Assembly: GCA_950295325.1 (NCBI GenBank)
Contig: OX485809.1
Location: 12,092,001 to 12,152,000 of the forward strand
Origin: Polytrichum commune
Lineage: Eukaryota; Streptophyta; Polytrichopsida; Polytrichales; Polytrichaceae
Length of the DNA: 60,000 bases
Direction of reading: 5' to 3'
The first letter of the stretch is position 1. Every line of letters begins with the position of its first letter. The translations under genes were made by a program, and so were the position numbers. This document shows, piece after piece, positions 12,114 through 24,830 of this stretch. The notes under the pieces were generated by a model that saw nothing but the letters and a program-made list of their open reading frames with translations, made no database searches and was not told the origin of the DNA.

Positions 12114-14636
12114 ATGGTGGGTAAAGTGCAGCAGGAGGATGGTTTACATCAATCTCCACCGAATACTCTTTTAGCTGCTGCTGCTAGTCCTGCGACCTTG
12201 CGAAGCACTCGTCACGCCCTATCCGCGGTGAACAACACCAGCCGCGCCACAAACTGCAATCTGGTGTGCCCGCAGGGGCCAGACAAGGTGAAGGTGGCAG
12301 CATCGAAGGTGAAGAGGGCACGCAAGGCGAAGCAGCTGGAGGGGCGCTTCAGGGGGGTTCGAAGGCGGCCGTGGGGACGGTACGCAGCGGAGATCCGAGA
12401 CCCCAACACCAAGGAGCGGCGATGGCTGGGGACGTTCGACACAGCGGAGGATGCCGCACTGGCCTACGACCTCGCAGCGCGCTCCATGCGCGGGATGAAG
12501 GCACGGACCAACTTCGACTACCCCACACACGAGACTTGTGTCCTCTCATCCGCACTCGTCACCTCAGCTCCTAAGCTGGGATCCCAGTTCGATATGGGTA
12601 TGGGTATGGGGATGGGGATGCAGCAGCAGCACTCAACCGGCCATCAGCAGCAGCAGTGGACTCCAGCGGAGGTGGCTGCCACGCTTGCACCCAAGCCGTT
12701 AAGGGCTGACTGGCTCTCAGCATTGCAACAGTATAGCAGTGGGGGCGAATCCCCTGGGGGGAAGAACATCAACAAGTTTGGGTGTCGATACTCGGCCAAT
12801 CCAATGGGTCAGGCGAACAATTTGTATGCTTCATCGCCGCTCGGAAACCCCACAGTTCATGCGTTTGGAAAGGTTCCCCTAACTCTACAGTCTGAAATTA
12901 GGGGAGTGGGTGTGAGTGGTGGTGGTGTTGGGGTTAGGCAGCAGTGGCAGCATTGCTTCAACTTGGACTCCCGTCTTGGCAATTTGGAGAGAACCACGCT
13001 TGCAAGCGCCGAGCTCTGTGGATCCCAACCTTACTTATCGCTGTTTGAGGTACCTACTTACGGAATTGAGGATTGCACATACGTTGGGTACTTACAAATT
13101 TTGTGTGCACTAAGCTCGAGCTTTGTGCTGAGGGGGCATCAATTGCTTCTTATTTTTTGGGAGACAATCTTGCGGCCAATAAGCCAACGCCCGGGGATTA
13201 ATTGAGTAGTGGAAAACAACGTGGTTAGGAAATTTTGTAGATTTAAATTTTTTCCATCTGTTTGTTTTGTTTCTTGGTTGGTTTTGTTGCAAAGATGATG
13301 ATGGTTGGCGAGATATGAAATCGTGTTGCACTTTGAATATTAAAATATGGTGGGTTGGTTTCTGCATCTTCAGGTTCCTCGCGGTAGTAGCAGGAGTAAT
13401 AATAATGACGGCAGTGCGGCGCCGGGCGGCACTCATCACGAGCAGCCTGCAGCTGCGGCGGCTTCGATATTTGGAGGCTCGATCCTGACAGGGTGCCGAG
13501 ATCCTGCAAACAACCACCAGGAGTGCGCATTTCCCTCGTCCCAGATATTGCCAGCGCTGCCACCACCACCACCACCTGCAACCTGGGCGCCAAAATTAGA
13601 GCCCGAGGTCGCAGCCGACACACTCGCACAGGTGGTGTCCAAGTATGTCAATGAATCCAAACCATTTCCATTACCTCCTCAGCATCATCACCATATTCCT
13701 GCACGTGCGGCGGCTGTCGAACAACATCTTCGTGTCGATGAACCCAAGGAATGCTTACTCTCCACCCAAGTGCCCTACTCCGATGATACCTCCACAATCT
13801 CGTCTGCATCACCGAATTCGGCAGATACCGCCTCGTCTTCTTCGCCGGAGGAGCTAGATGACGCAACCGCTGCTGCTGCTGACTCCCCTGGACTGTTCTC
13901 TCTCTCTTCAGAAGTCGAAGCGAGCGAGGTTTGTCCCCAGCGGAGGAGCATAAACCTGAGCAACAACAGCAGCAACCCCAATCTCTTCACCCCCAGCCGA
14001 AACCCAGACAACCTGGAGAGCATACTCCGGCCCAACAATTCGGAGTTGTTGCGTCACAGAGCAGCAGCGGATCAGTCATGGGCTTGGGACCTGTTGCCAG
14101 AATTTCCAACTCCTCCTGCTCCTGCACCGGAGTCGGTGATGCATCATCACGTGAAGGGAGGAGGAGGAGGAGGAGGAGGAGGAGACTTGGTAGCACAGAC
14201 TTGGACAAATCTGTGTGAGCTTCCAGATGAGTTCCCGAGTGATGCGTCGGTGAATGCAATGAATCTGATGATTTCTAATGATATGATTAAATCTGGGCTC
14301 CAAGTGTCTTCCACCAACAGATGTAACAATTCAGTAGTAGCCAACTTGTGGCAATACAACTTGTACCCCGAGTGCTTCCCCATCTCGGACTGGGAGTCGC
14401 TCTCCAAGTGCCAGGAGTCCGCCTCATTGTGTTCAGCTCTCTCGGAGAGCAATGGCATTGGGGAGGCCACGGCTGGATCGTTGCAGTTCCTTCCAGGCGA
14501 TGATTCGGACTTGTACATGAATGATCAATCCATGCAGGATGTTTCCGGTATTATACACCCAATGTACGATGATGGCTGTCTCTTCCCTCATCTCATGGAG
14601 GAGTCGAGGATTCAATCACGCGGTATTTCCTCATGA
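12114..14636 (+). CDS. AP2/ERF transcription factor, subgroup VIII-b-like (ESR/DRN, LEP, FZP/BD1 relatives); exons 12114-13049 and 13374-14636
   Basis: Predicted 732-residue nuclear DNA-binding protein. The start is the first ATG in frame; upstream in-frame codons are GTG. A basic segment (KVKRARKAK, about residues 65-73) probably acts as nuclear signal. One AP2 domain spans about residues 77-137: [20 protein letters not shown], then [19 protein letters not shown] and an RTNF-type end. This [11 protein letters not shown] form and 'RSMRG.KARTNF' resemble the ESR/LEP/FZP group, which controls meristem and organ initiation through GCC-box-like targets. The rest is low complexity: a Met-Gly run, Gln runs, Pro7, His4, a Gly9 run and Ser-rich acidic parts, with an acidic C-terminus ([10 protein letters not shown]) that may activate transcription. 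The intron has GAG|GTACCT and TTCAG|GTTCC borders and is phase 0; both exons share a frame. Known group members are usually 200-400 residues, so this protein is long. Coding GC is far above the neighbourhood. Confidence 0.85.
13050..13373 (+). other. Phase-0 intron of the ERF gene (324 bp)
   Basis: GT at 13050, CAG at 13371-13373, T-rich before the acceptor, AT-richer than the exons. If retained, the frame runs on to a TGA at 13203-13205 and would give a protein of about 363 residues that keeps the AP2 domain but loses the whole second half. Splicing is inferred, since no transcript data are available. Confidence 0.75.
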
Positions 14637-17600
14637 GACTTATTTGTTACTGTCACATTCACAGATCTTCCATTTTTCCGAACAACCAACACATCAACCC
14701 CCCTTGGTTGGGGCACACAGCACGAATTCTAAGCCGACAGACTCACCCATTTGTTTTGATGTATTGATCGACATCACCAAATTTGTGGAAGCTCCACACG
14801 GACTCAGTGTACACATAGGAGTGGTAGGAGTAGTAAGGCTTGCACAAGAAGAATAAGGAAGGGCAGGGTATAGCGACTGACTGGTAGCGTGTACATAGAC
14901 TGGCTTCTGGCTTGTTACATAGCATTGTAACATTGTGACTCCTTTTCGAACCTGCCATCCATCCGGGATGTTGACAGTAGTTCTGGTTTTTTCCCGCACC
15001 CCAAAACCCTTGTTATGGGCTGTGTGAGTGGAGATTTTTGCACTCCTGCAAGCCTTACGCTGCAAGAAGAGTGGAACGAGATGTAAAAAAACCTGATATT
15101 GCATTCATATTGCGGACGAATATACGTGTGGCTCATTTCTTGCACTTTTTGGTCGAAGATTTTGTATAACTGCGGAACCAGGGCCATGAATCTGTGACCT
15201 GCTTGGTGTAAACTGACAAGAGGTAGATCTTCTGCAGGGTTTAAAAAGCAGGCGGTTATTGTTGCAGTGCTTGGATGGGAAGGGTGATGTCGCGACAACA
15301 GACATTGAAATCAAACACAACTTCAATCTCCTTTGATAGAGGATCTTTTGCAGATATTAGCGAGGTCTGAAGAAATTTATGTTCCCAAAGGTTTATTCAA
15401 TGGCCCATAATTTATCGTAGTTTTCAGATTTCCACACGCACATGATCCTAACTGTTTCTGCCCTTCACTGACGCACATCCTAACTGAAAACGAAGTGTAT
15501 ATTGTGCAGGGCCGGAACATATATATATGATTTTGTACCCTACTCCCTCTCCCAGTTGCAGTCATGCATCGCAACTCATTCTACACTGGGATTTGTCATA
15601 GTGCAGCTCCGGATTCATCACTGGGTGCAGCCTCCAAGACTTTTGAACTGGGTATAGATGTGGGCAGCTTGTAGAGACGTGATATTAATCATTAGCACAC
15701 CATCAGCAGCAGATCACAGAGCTATTACCCAAGAGCTATCAGTGGTGTCACACAGCCCAATGTCCGCAAATCCAATCTGATCAAATGGGTCGGTAAGCAC
15801 CATATGTCAAGTTGCAAATAATCATGCATGCTGATTATATGTCAATTGTAATTCCATGGGTGCATGACGTCTGTACTTGAATCTCAGCTCACATGTAATA
15901 TTTTTATACATGTCGTCATAAAGACTTCAAGATATGAGGAGGACCCACATGGCCGCTATCACCATGCAAATGACATGCTCAAAGCTATGAAATGAATGAC
16001 AACCAACTTGCAAGTTGCCTTCCTTCTGTGGAGCTTTGCCGCCGCTCTTTGCTAGCCTAGAGCAAAGGGAGTTTCCTACTCAACCAAAGGAAGGTTAGGC
16101 AGCTCCGCTCCTGTTCGTAAGCTATAGACTAGTAGTCTAGTTTGGATTGCTACCACCTTGCATTATTATTACCAATCTTCCAATTTTTGCTGCAGGACAA
16201 CCTGATGAGCTTCTCTAGATAGGAAGCGTGAATAGGATTGCTCTTGTTGATCATTGTGTTTCAACTTCCATTGCCCATCTTGGCACTGATGGCTATGAGC
16301 ATGAGCTGCCTATCTAGCAAGTCTAGTGACGTCCTGCAAAGACTGTAAAGGTGAGGGTTGCATACCTTCATGAAATCCACAATCTAGTCACTTAGTCCTC
16401 AAAGTGCCTATGGCTATGAGGAGCAAAAGTAGTTGATCAGGTCTACCTCTGCTTTTACGATTCAGAGCAGCTGGAATTGTACCTACTCTCATCTACCCAG
16501 TCTGGGGAGAGCTCAATTCCATCAGCCATAAACCTCTTGTAATTAATCAAAGGATGATGTGGCTCTCGGGGACAATTTGTAGGAGCAGGTTGATGTAGTT
16601 TGCGAGAATGTATGAGCTTCCTTGTAGAGAACCACCCATTGCTCACATTGTTTCATGGTTGATAGGTCATCCAAATTCTCACTTCCATGCATTGATCCTC
16701 ATGAATTACTAATAATTTCAGGATTTCCTAGAGCAGAGGTTAACCTCAATCTTCTTGCTTTCTAAGAAGATAGAAAAGGATATTTTCGTATTGTCAAAAC
16801 CGAAGGAGAATGGTCAATTTGTTATCATTGTAAGAGCTTTGGGATTGTCTCATCACTTTCCTGTGCCCAATTATATATGCACATTCTGCACTGACTAATG
16901 ATGAGTTTCTAAAATGCCCCTCTCTACATTCAGCTGGAAGTGTTGCACATGTTCTCTTTTTGTCTTGACAGTAGCGCTACTAGTGTCCAACCAACTCTCA
17001 ACCATAATCATATCCATTTTGACTGGATCCAAAAAGCAAAGTAGCAGGAACCGGCTTAGGATATTATAGGTACTTCAGTACACAATGATAGAATTCTAGA
17101 AATTTCAGCAGTGTTGTGCACCTACATTACTGATCTTTGTTTATGTACTTTCACTGCACCTTCTGAGTTATAATATATATCCCTATGAACCGTCATCTAT
17201 CCATATACTTTGATCATCGTGACTTTAAGCTTCTAGTGTGTTCCGTACAGAGTCAGGTACAGCTTTCAAATTGCAGGTATTGAAGTAGTTATGCATTACA
17301 ATCCATGGACTGACGACTGTTCCAGCATCCGCACATAAAACTTTCAAACCAAATTTTTCAACACCTGACAGGCAGGCAGGTAGGCAGCATGATTTTGACA
17401 TACCTGTTTGTTAAGTTTGTGGCATACCCATTTGGACCAATATATACGGTAACCGCCAAGGACCGATTTCCAAGCACCTGAATGGATCCAAGGATATTGT
17501 CTTCGGTGTGTGCTGCAGCACAGAGAGAGCAGAATGCAAAGGGAGCTTTTAATTGTCAGACTGTCTCCCTTAACTTACCACTGCTACCTGTGCAAAGCTC

Positions 17601-18870
17601 CTGTTTAAAGGAGGCTTTGAAGCTGTCCGCCTGACACACCCGTGCACCAGTGTCAGGCTCTTTAGTTTTCAAGACCAGGCTTCACATTCATGGATCCCAT
17701 ATCCTCCCCCTTCAGCTCTGCCAATGCTTAAGGTAGAGATACCATAAACCGTGAAAATAAGGTGATTCGCATTGAAGATATGGTCTTAAAATCATGAGAT
17801 AATTTTCCAAGATAGAAAGAGAAGGATTCATGAAGAATGCAAGTTGCTTCATATTTTATTCCTTGTAAAAAGCATTCTACAATTTTTCAAAATGGAAAGT
17901 TTATCAAACCCCCTACTTGTTCACTAGATTCTCCTTAAACCAAATACGGTAATGCTCATTTCCACATAGAACATCAACTAAACCGGTTAACTCATGAGTA
18001 CATTAAACTGTGATTGATGGTAGTCAAACATGATTCAATTTGGCTAAATTCAACTAAATTGACTATACATGCATTTCAAGCTGCCAACCTCGCAATTTTT
18101 GGTTTCAAAAATGACACTTCACTATTCTAACAGAAGAATACTACATGGGTTAGAGGGTAGTTCACGGTTTATGGTATTTCTACCTTACATAAATCAACTT
18201 AGGGTGTGTGATTGTTCGGTTACTTTTCTTAATTGGACACCTGTATTTGATTGGTGCGTGGATAGGTGAGGATCAAAGAACAAACACCGACACATGTTTA
18301 GAAGAGATTGGACTATGGCTTCAATTTTTATTGACTACCCCAAACTCAATAGTGAACATTGTTGGGAGGACCTATGTATTCAATCACGGAATTTGCAAAC
18401 GAGCACTTTCAATAACCATACCTAAATTAGGGGAGGTTTGATTTTTTCTCATGCTTCTTTATAGATTTTGCTAATGCAACACAAGTTTCATTGTGTAAAT
18501 CTAATCAGTAGAAGTTGGAGACCGTGAGAAATGAACCGAACAACACTCATGTACCTTACTGTCCTTCACGAGTGGGTTCCATGGAACTAGAATATTTTTT
18601 GAAAAGGTCAGTGGACAAATGACTGTTTTGATTACATATTTTAATTTTTAATGGAATATCGGATATTAATTATGTATTGAAAATCGCTTTGTTGAAACTA
18701 CCAAGGTACTATGAACAGTTAGTACCTTGAATATTGCGAAAACAAGGATATTTTGGTTACACCATTCAGGTCTAAATTCCATGCAAATTCCCATACCTAG
18801 GGTGATACTATTGGTAAGATTCCCCAACTCTGCAAACCTCCAAATATTGGTGCATAAACATAAACTTTAG
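14637..18870. other. 3' flank of the ERF gene and long intergenic stretch
   Basis: The 3' untranslated region probably lies within 14637-15115, but no unambiguous AATAAA signal is seen. Beyond it I see no supported gene, RNA gene or repeat array up to 18.87 kb. The sequence is moderately AT-rich, with a short gcaggcaggtaggca run near 17372. Confidence 0.5.
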
Positions 18871-18873
18871 AAT

Positions 18874-19030
18874 ATAACATTATTCAACATCTACTATTTG
18901 CTCAGTGGGCCCTCGGAATATAATAGTTGGATGCTTGGAAAGTTGAGTCTCATGCTCAGCTTTTCGAGCATCTGATTGTTATATTCTAAGGGCCCAATGA
19001 ACAAAACAATGGGTGTTGAGTAATGTTATG
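18874..19030. repeat. 157 bp near-perfect hairpin (foldback MITE or miRNA-like precursor)
   Basis: The left arm from tataacattattcaac to ggaaagttgag pairs with the right arm from ctcagcttttcgagc to gttgagtaatgttat. The arms are about 74 bases with scattered mismatches, and the loop is about 8 bases near 18951. The segment gggccct...gaatataa pairs with ttatattc...agggccc. No CACTA or hAT terminus and no clear target duplication, so the class is open. Confidence 0.75.
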
Positions 19031-19253
19031 AAATGAAGTGATATATTTTTCTCATATAATAGTTTGCTACATAATAGTATGCTTTTTAAAAATATGTATA
19101 CATTTACTTAATTACAATATATTGGTCAACGTTTCACCATACTCAATTGACAATCCCATACCAATATGCAAGGTATGTCACCATGGTGCATGACATTGTT
19201 CCCATCTAGGAGATGATTATGGTAGGGCACCCTTTGACCAACACTATCCCCTT

Positions 19254-19323
19254 CATTGAGCTTTGTGGAACATTTTATTTATTTATTCATTGAGCTTTGT
19301 GGAACATATTTATTTATTTATTT
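19254..19323. repeat. Tandem duplication of a ~34 bp unit
   Basis: cattgagctttgtggaacat followed by an A/T-rich atttatttatt tail occurs twice in direct succession, the second with a longer (ATTT)n tail. Confidence 0.85.
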
Positions 19324-19336
19324 ATACGTATGTGTG

Positions 19337-20023
19337 CACTAGTAGAAAACATGATCTCAAACAACATACTTTTAAAGTTGACATGCCCAATCTATGAGTG
19401 GCCTAGATTCTTCATTTCATATAAATCCATCAGTTCTTTAGGACCATGATTTTTGCCGGCACATGTATTTTTATTATAGAACATGAAAACCTCCATGACT
19501 TGTTAGACATAGGCATCCCCTATATATGAGGCACACAAACGTATTACAAACACTTTCACTAGTTGAAGAACTTAGATCAACCAAGTGACTTGTGCAATGT
19601 ACATTCTTGGAATAGCAATTCAAGATGGAGTCCCAAGCCATTTGATAAAAAAAATATTGGATCATTTATGCTTGAATATGGTGTAGAGTCCCTTTTTGCT
19701 CATGTAGGAGCATCTATGTGTGGTACATATCATGCATGTGCCCCACCTTTTGAGTATGTAAGATACTTATTGTGTAACCTATTCCCGACATTGACTTGAC
19801 CTCATGATTGTGGGAGCTTATGACATTACATGATATGCATTGCATGCTGAATGATATACATAAATGGTCAGCCATTGGCCATCTGTGTAGAAAACGTAGT
19901 TGTAAAACCGACATGACCATGGTCTAAAATAACATAGATTATGTTGTTTTGGACATTGGTCGTGTCAACTTTAAAACTTTGTTGTTCAAGACCGTGTTGG
20001 TCGGACTACCTTTTATACTAGTT
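19337..20023. mobile_element. Non-autonomous CACTA-like element, ~690 bp
   Basis: The left end starts CACTAGTAGAAAAC and continues atgatctcaaacaac and cttttaaagttgacatg. The right end (about 19957-20023) is its approximate reverse complement: gtgtcaactttaaaac, gttgttcaagaccgtgtt and a terminal tactagt. The terminal inverted repeats are thus about 60 bp and diverged. The interior has no transposase and carries only short frames. No clean 3 bp target duplication is visible, consistent with age. Confidence 0.6.
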
Positions 20024-21705
20024 CATTACACTCATCCTTGAACTACCCTCATTATGTTGAATAGCCTAGACACATGTATAGTGTTACTAACCTTGAGCAT
20101 TCTTTCACGTCTAGTTGTGGGTAAGGTATCAAATGATTTTTTTTGAGAATGAAAAACTAAAGAGCTTAATCTTACTTCCATAATCCAAGAATTGCAAAAG
20201 AAAAAAAAATGTATCATGAAGAGCAATTGATAAATGAGTGGTCATTGCGCCCAAATGACCAAGAGTTAGGAGGTGATCCTAGTGTCTATAGAAAGACCAC
20301 AACAAGTTTGCATGACAAATTGTTTGATTGTGAAAAAACAAGATTTGAATGATACATTATCACTTGAAGCAATTGGAGGTGTCTCTTAAAGGCGGGGTTT
20401 AGCATCGCCTTTATTAAGCATGTGTCCACTCCCTTCACTTCAAGGAGAGAAAACCATTTGTTAAATAGATAACAATACATTGCACACAATAATCAATTCA
20501 ACAAAAACATTGTACAACCTACAACATAGACATATGGTGCTCAATGCTATGAGTTGGTATAGCACGCACCCATAGTATTATCCCCAATGCTTTTAGTGTA
20601 GAAATAAGCTCAATGATACAACCATTAATATTTATCATAATGAGTTAGTAGGAGACATGAGATGAGCGCTTAAGGGGGTGACCGCATGAAAAGCAAAAAC
20701 CACGTGAGAACAACTATAGCCTATAGGGTGTTTTTTATTCATTGGCAAGAAAAATAATATAAACTTTGGATTTACCATAGCCTACTTAAATTATGAAACA
20801 TGTGATTATATATAATTTAGCATAAGGGGAAAATCCCCGCTTTAGGTTTGAGGTAGAAAGAAATTAGTACGACAAAAATAATAAAGGAATTATAAAAATA
20901 AATAAAATGAGTATATTCACATATAATACATGCAAAATGAATGAAAAATTGAATGACTGGGTTATGATGTGTACACTCTTCTTTCATGAATATATAACAA
21001 CATGGATATATGCCATGCCATATTGGAGTTTTAGGTTTGCCTTCGTGTTGAACGAGTATATCAAAATTTTATAAGTAATTTAGCATTATTTGAAATAGTT
21101 TAGGTTTTCTTTTATAATTACCTATAGGGTGCTAAATATTTGGTGAAGTAGTTTTTTTTCTACTTAAAGGGTTCCCTAGAATCCAAATGAGGAGGTAAAT
21201 AGCCCTCATAAAATACTCTTTGTATGCACGTGGTTACACAACACAAGGGGGTTGGGGCGAACCAACCCGTACATTGGTTCCTTGGGGGCAAGGGTTTAGG
21301 CATCCAACGAGGAACGAGTGTATGGCTTGGTTCGCCCAAATCACACAAGGGGGAGTGACTCCCCCGAGGATGAGTGTAATGCACTAGGAGAATAATGACA
21401 ACCTTGTTGGGCCCTACATGCACCTACAACGTAGCGTGGTTGTCATTTTGTGGTACTAATAGTGGATAATTTTTGTTTCCACACAAAACTATCTTGTGTG
21501 TCCAAAATTAGGTATTGGGAATAGGAAACTTTGATTTAGGTGCACCCACTTGACCAACTTGGGTGGAAAGAACATCAAGAAGCATTGTAGGGCGGTGGAC
21601 ATTGTGCACCCCATTATATGTCTTATGGTAATTAAATAGGTAGCTTAGTCATAGTGGAATGATATATATATAAATAATAGCTATGAGGAGTGGAGAGGTG
21701 CCTAA
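20024..21705. other. Intergenic, AT-rich, no gene seen
   Basis: No supported gene. At 21240-21360 a GC-richer patch contains imperfectly inverted phrases (ggggcgaaccaacc and ttggttcgccca) around a short minus-strand frame, probably a small repeat rather than a gene. Confidence 0.5.
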
Positions 21706-21873
21706 TTTTTGTTTTTTTGTTTTGTTTGGAGACAATTGAAATGCTTTATTTCAATGCCAAGAACCAATACAAAGCCACAAGGGACATGTTAGAGAGAGTG
21801 TGGCAGACTCTCTTGGGTGCACACAATGGAACCATGACACACCTCTATCCGTATACATCATAAAAATGAATGA

Positions 21874-22742
21874 CTAAGCCAACATTAGGCGCTTTAATAT
21901 TTCATTGCATAGTTCTAGTGTTGACTTTGTGGTAAAGAAGCTAATTTTGTCATAATCCTCAAGTATATAATTGAAATTTGTTTTTTGTATGTTTGCAAGC
22001 AGATTCCCACAATTTCCTAGCGTACTCAAGCAATCCTTGCCAAACCATTTGTTGGGTTTTTCTAATGTCCCATACATTGTTGTTAAAGGTGATGCCATTC
22101 CTTTCCACCCAAATTGAGCACAATGTAATCTTTCTCAACATTAACCAAATTCTAGAGAATTTGCTAAATGAGGATGGAGTATTCTTCCCAATATCATGTG
22201 TTGCCAATCAAAGGGTCTCCAAGGTCCTTTGTGTCCATGTTTTTCTTTCATGATGTTGATGATATCAATGGAGAAGTCCCATGCCTTACTAGCCACCCTA
22301 CAATCCTAGAATCTATGTGCAATGCTTTCTGAAATTCCAACCATGCACATGTGGCATTTCGTATCAATATTCATAATAAACTCGGCAACCGCTCTATGCC
22401 AAATTGACTATATAAAAGCTCCTTCCTTCCTACTCTAAGTTTTGTCCCATATATTTCCCTATTTTGATTTGAGCTGGGGATGCCAACATTTTCTAATAAT
22501 TGACATGGATAGTGGATGTTTCGATTGGAGGAGATTCCTCCCAATGGTGGATGTTTAAATAAGGAACCCCTCTTCCGATTTGCATTTAAGTTGAGAAGGG
22601 TCCATGTGAAGGTGTTTCTACTCACGATGCAAACATCCATGCTAGGTTTCCTTTCCCCCTTACTAATGGTACAAACCTCAACAAGTCGAAACCATCTATC
22701 TTGGATGGTAATTTCTTCTTCCTTGGGTAAGTCCATATCCAT
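21874..22742 (-). pseudogene. LINE ORF2 C-terminal zinc-binding (zf-RVT-like) remnant
   Basis: Minus-strand pieces around 22742-22371 and 22200-21874 match the plant LINE tail: a motif like 'FGIERLPSLL' followed by 'NIDTKCHMC' and then a helical tail with 'ERNGITFNN' and 'VWQGLLEYARKL', typical of the zf-RVT region downstream of plant LINE reverse transcriptases. Frameshifts and stops separate the pieces. No function is expected. Confidence 0.65.
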
Positions 22743-23839
22743 GATACAAGTTTTAATCTGAACTCGAAATACTTGATGGTTGGGGGGGCACTCATCATAC
22801 TTGGTTGAGAGAGTTAGCTACTTTGGAAAATCATGATTGGGTGAGCATCTTGGTTCTAAGTCTCAAGATACCCAACCCAACTCCCAATGGGATTTGCATG
22901 TTATTTTGTTTAAATAAAGTTTTCATGTGGTTGGGAATGCAGTTCACTCATAATTCCAATTGCCTCTGGCTCTCTCCAATCTAGTTCAAATTGCCCAACA
23001 ATCTCTCTAGGTGTGAGGGTTTGTTGTTTCAAAATCCCACAAAATCTGTAAATACCTAAGTCTACTTCTATTAAGTTGAGCTAGTTGGTTTCTTGAAATT
23101 TCAAATCCAATCCCTTGAGTGTACATGTTCCACTAAATGTGCGTGCTAAGTGCCTTGGGGTGGTACAATTGTTACTTGTTCTAAGATTTTTTTTAAGGCT
23201 TCCCTAATTCTTCTCTCTATGTCAAATCCACGTGTTGTTAAATGATGATTTGTAATCATCCACCCCATCCCACTATTCCACTTGTTTTCTTATCAGGAAG
23301 TGCATTCTTTAATCTAACCCTAATAAGAAGATGAAGGTTTGATTGATTGTCTTCAAATGCCTTAATTATCCACTTCACCAAGAAAATCTTTGTGGATGCT
23401 TTGCAATTGTTGATGCTACTCTAACTTAGACATGTCCAAGTTGCCATCCTCATAAGTAGTTCCTAAGAAACCCTTTGATATTTTTGATTTCCTTCAAATC
23501 TTGGCCTAAATTGTTACAAAATACCATTAAGTGGATTACCTTTTATTTACTATGAGTCTTCTTTTGCTAAAGAGAGATGTCTCCAACCCCAATAGATGAT
23601 ATTTTTCTGAATTTTGTTTATGAAGAAGATATCTTCATCTATCACATCTAGTGCAAGTTTAAAAGTCGTGTCCAACAATTTGGACAATTTCCTTCCTAGG
23701 CCCACTTCCATTGGATTGGGTCAAGCCATGCAGGTTCAGCACTAGAGGTGCTTTGCTAGTACGCTGCGGATTTACTCAAGCACATCTCAAGGCCTGATAC
23801 ACAACTAAACCTATTGAGTAATATGAATAGGTGCCCAAG

Positions 23840-24830
23840 TACTTCCAGTTGACTTTCAATTGTGCAAGAGGTGTCATTTGCATATTTGATGATTATTTGT
23901 TGCTATGTGTTGTTTGGCATGGTTACCCCCTTAGCCACCGCATGCTTGACCATATGGTTAAGAAACTCTCCAATCGCCTCCTCTCTGTGAGGGCGCGTTT
24001 TCTCTTTGTTTCAATTCATTTGGCGTTGGCTCGGTTGGCCTTCTGTCTCAAAAAAGAAAAGAAAAAGAAACTCTCCAATAATTAGAAAAAAAGGTGCTAA
24101 CAAACATCCTTGTCTCACACCCTTCTTGATACCAAAACTTCTAGAAGGCCGCCCATTAATATTTTGCCACAACGCTTGCCTCTTAGAATAGGAGTTTTGT
24201 CATGTCAATGAAGTTGGAGTGAATCCTAATACATGTCATTGTTTGTATCATGAAATTCCATGCCATTGTGTCATATGCCTTTGCAACATAAAGCTTCATG
24301 AACACCACCTTATGGTTATTCTATTTAGCCCATGCCAATGTCTCATGAATAACGAGCATATTATCCAAAATATGCTAGAGTGGTAAAAATGATGTTTTCT
24401 CTGCACAAATCACCTTTATGAGGACCGGTTGTAACCTCATTTGTGAGGCTTTTGTGTAGATTTTGTGAGTTACGTTTAGCAATGTTATTGGTCTCCAACT
24501 ACCTAATTTAATTTTCTCCATCTATTTGAACAAGAGAGTAATCAACACCTTCGTCATGTCCCCAAGGAACTTTCCAAACTCACAAGGTCTCCTAGATCAT
24601 TGGTAAGAAATATGTCTCAATAATGATCCAAAACATGGTAGAAATTTCAATGATAACCCCAAATGGGTTGGGGGCTTTGTTTTTGGCCATTGCCAAGACT
24701 TCTACATGTAGTTTATTTTCAATCAATTTTTCCTCTATAGTAAGGTTCGTCTTTGGTGAACTACTTGCTAGGACTTCCAATGCTTCCCTCCTACTTATTT
24801 GTACATTCTCATTAAAAATGGGTTGTGTAT
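23840..24830 (-). pseudogene. LINE reverse transcriptase remnant with lost catalytic residues
   Basis: Read on the minus strand, 24592-24780 gives the start of the RT region (AMAKNKAPNPFG, compared with the usual K.PGPDG). Near 24250-24420 follow ILDNMLVIHE and FMKLYVAKAYDTMAW, the counterpart of motif A, where the catalytic Asp of KLD is Tyr. Near 23870 'YANDT' replaces the YADD/FADD motif. A SINE-like insertion lies inside at 23975-24064. The domain is clearly dead. Confidence 0.65.
23975..24064 (+). mobile_element. 90 bp SINE-like retroposon with 15 bp target duplication
   Basis: Flanked by the identical 15-mer aagaaactctccaat at 23960-23974 and 24065-24079. The insert ends in an A-rich tail (aaaaaagaaaagaaaa) preceded by ggttggccttctgtctc. 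A 3' A-rich tail plus a target duplication of this length is the signature of LINE-driven retroposition. The body is short and no clear tRNA-like A/B boxes are seen, so it is either a 5'-truncated SINE or a retroposed RNA fragment. Confidence 0.75.

Noticed and set aside
12212-12574. Several overlapping frames on both strands over the AP2 region
   Set aside because: Shadows of the GC-rich ERF coding sequence; only the main frame has the AP2 domain.
13636-14518. Other frames over ERF exon 2 on both strands
   Set aside because: Antisense or shifted translations of Ser, Gly, His and Pro runs; no independent support.
21160-21423. 87-residue minus-strand frame rich in Pro
   Set aside because: No homology recognised and it lies in a small inverted-repeat patch.
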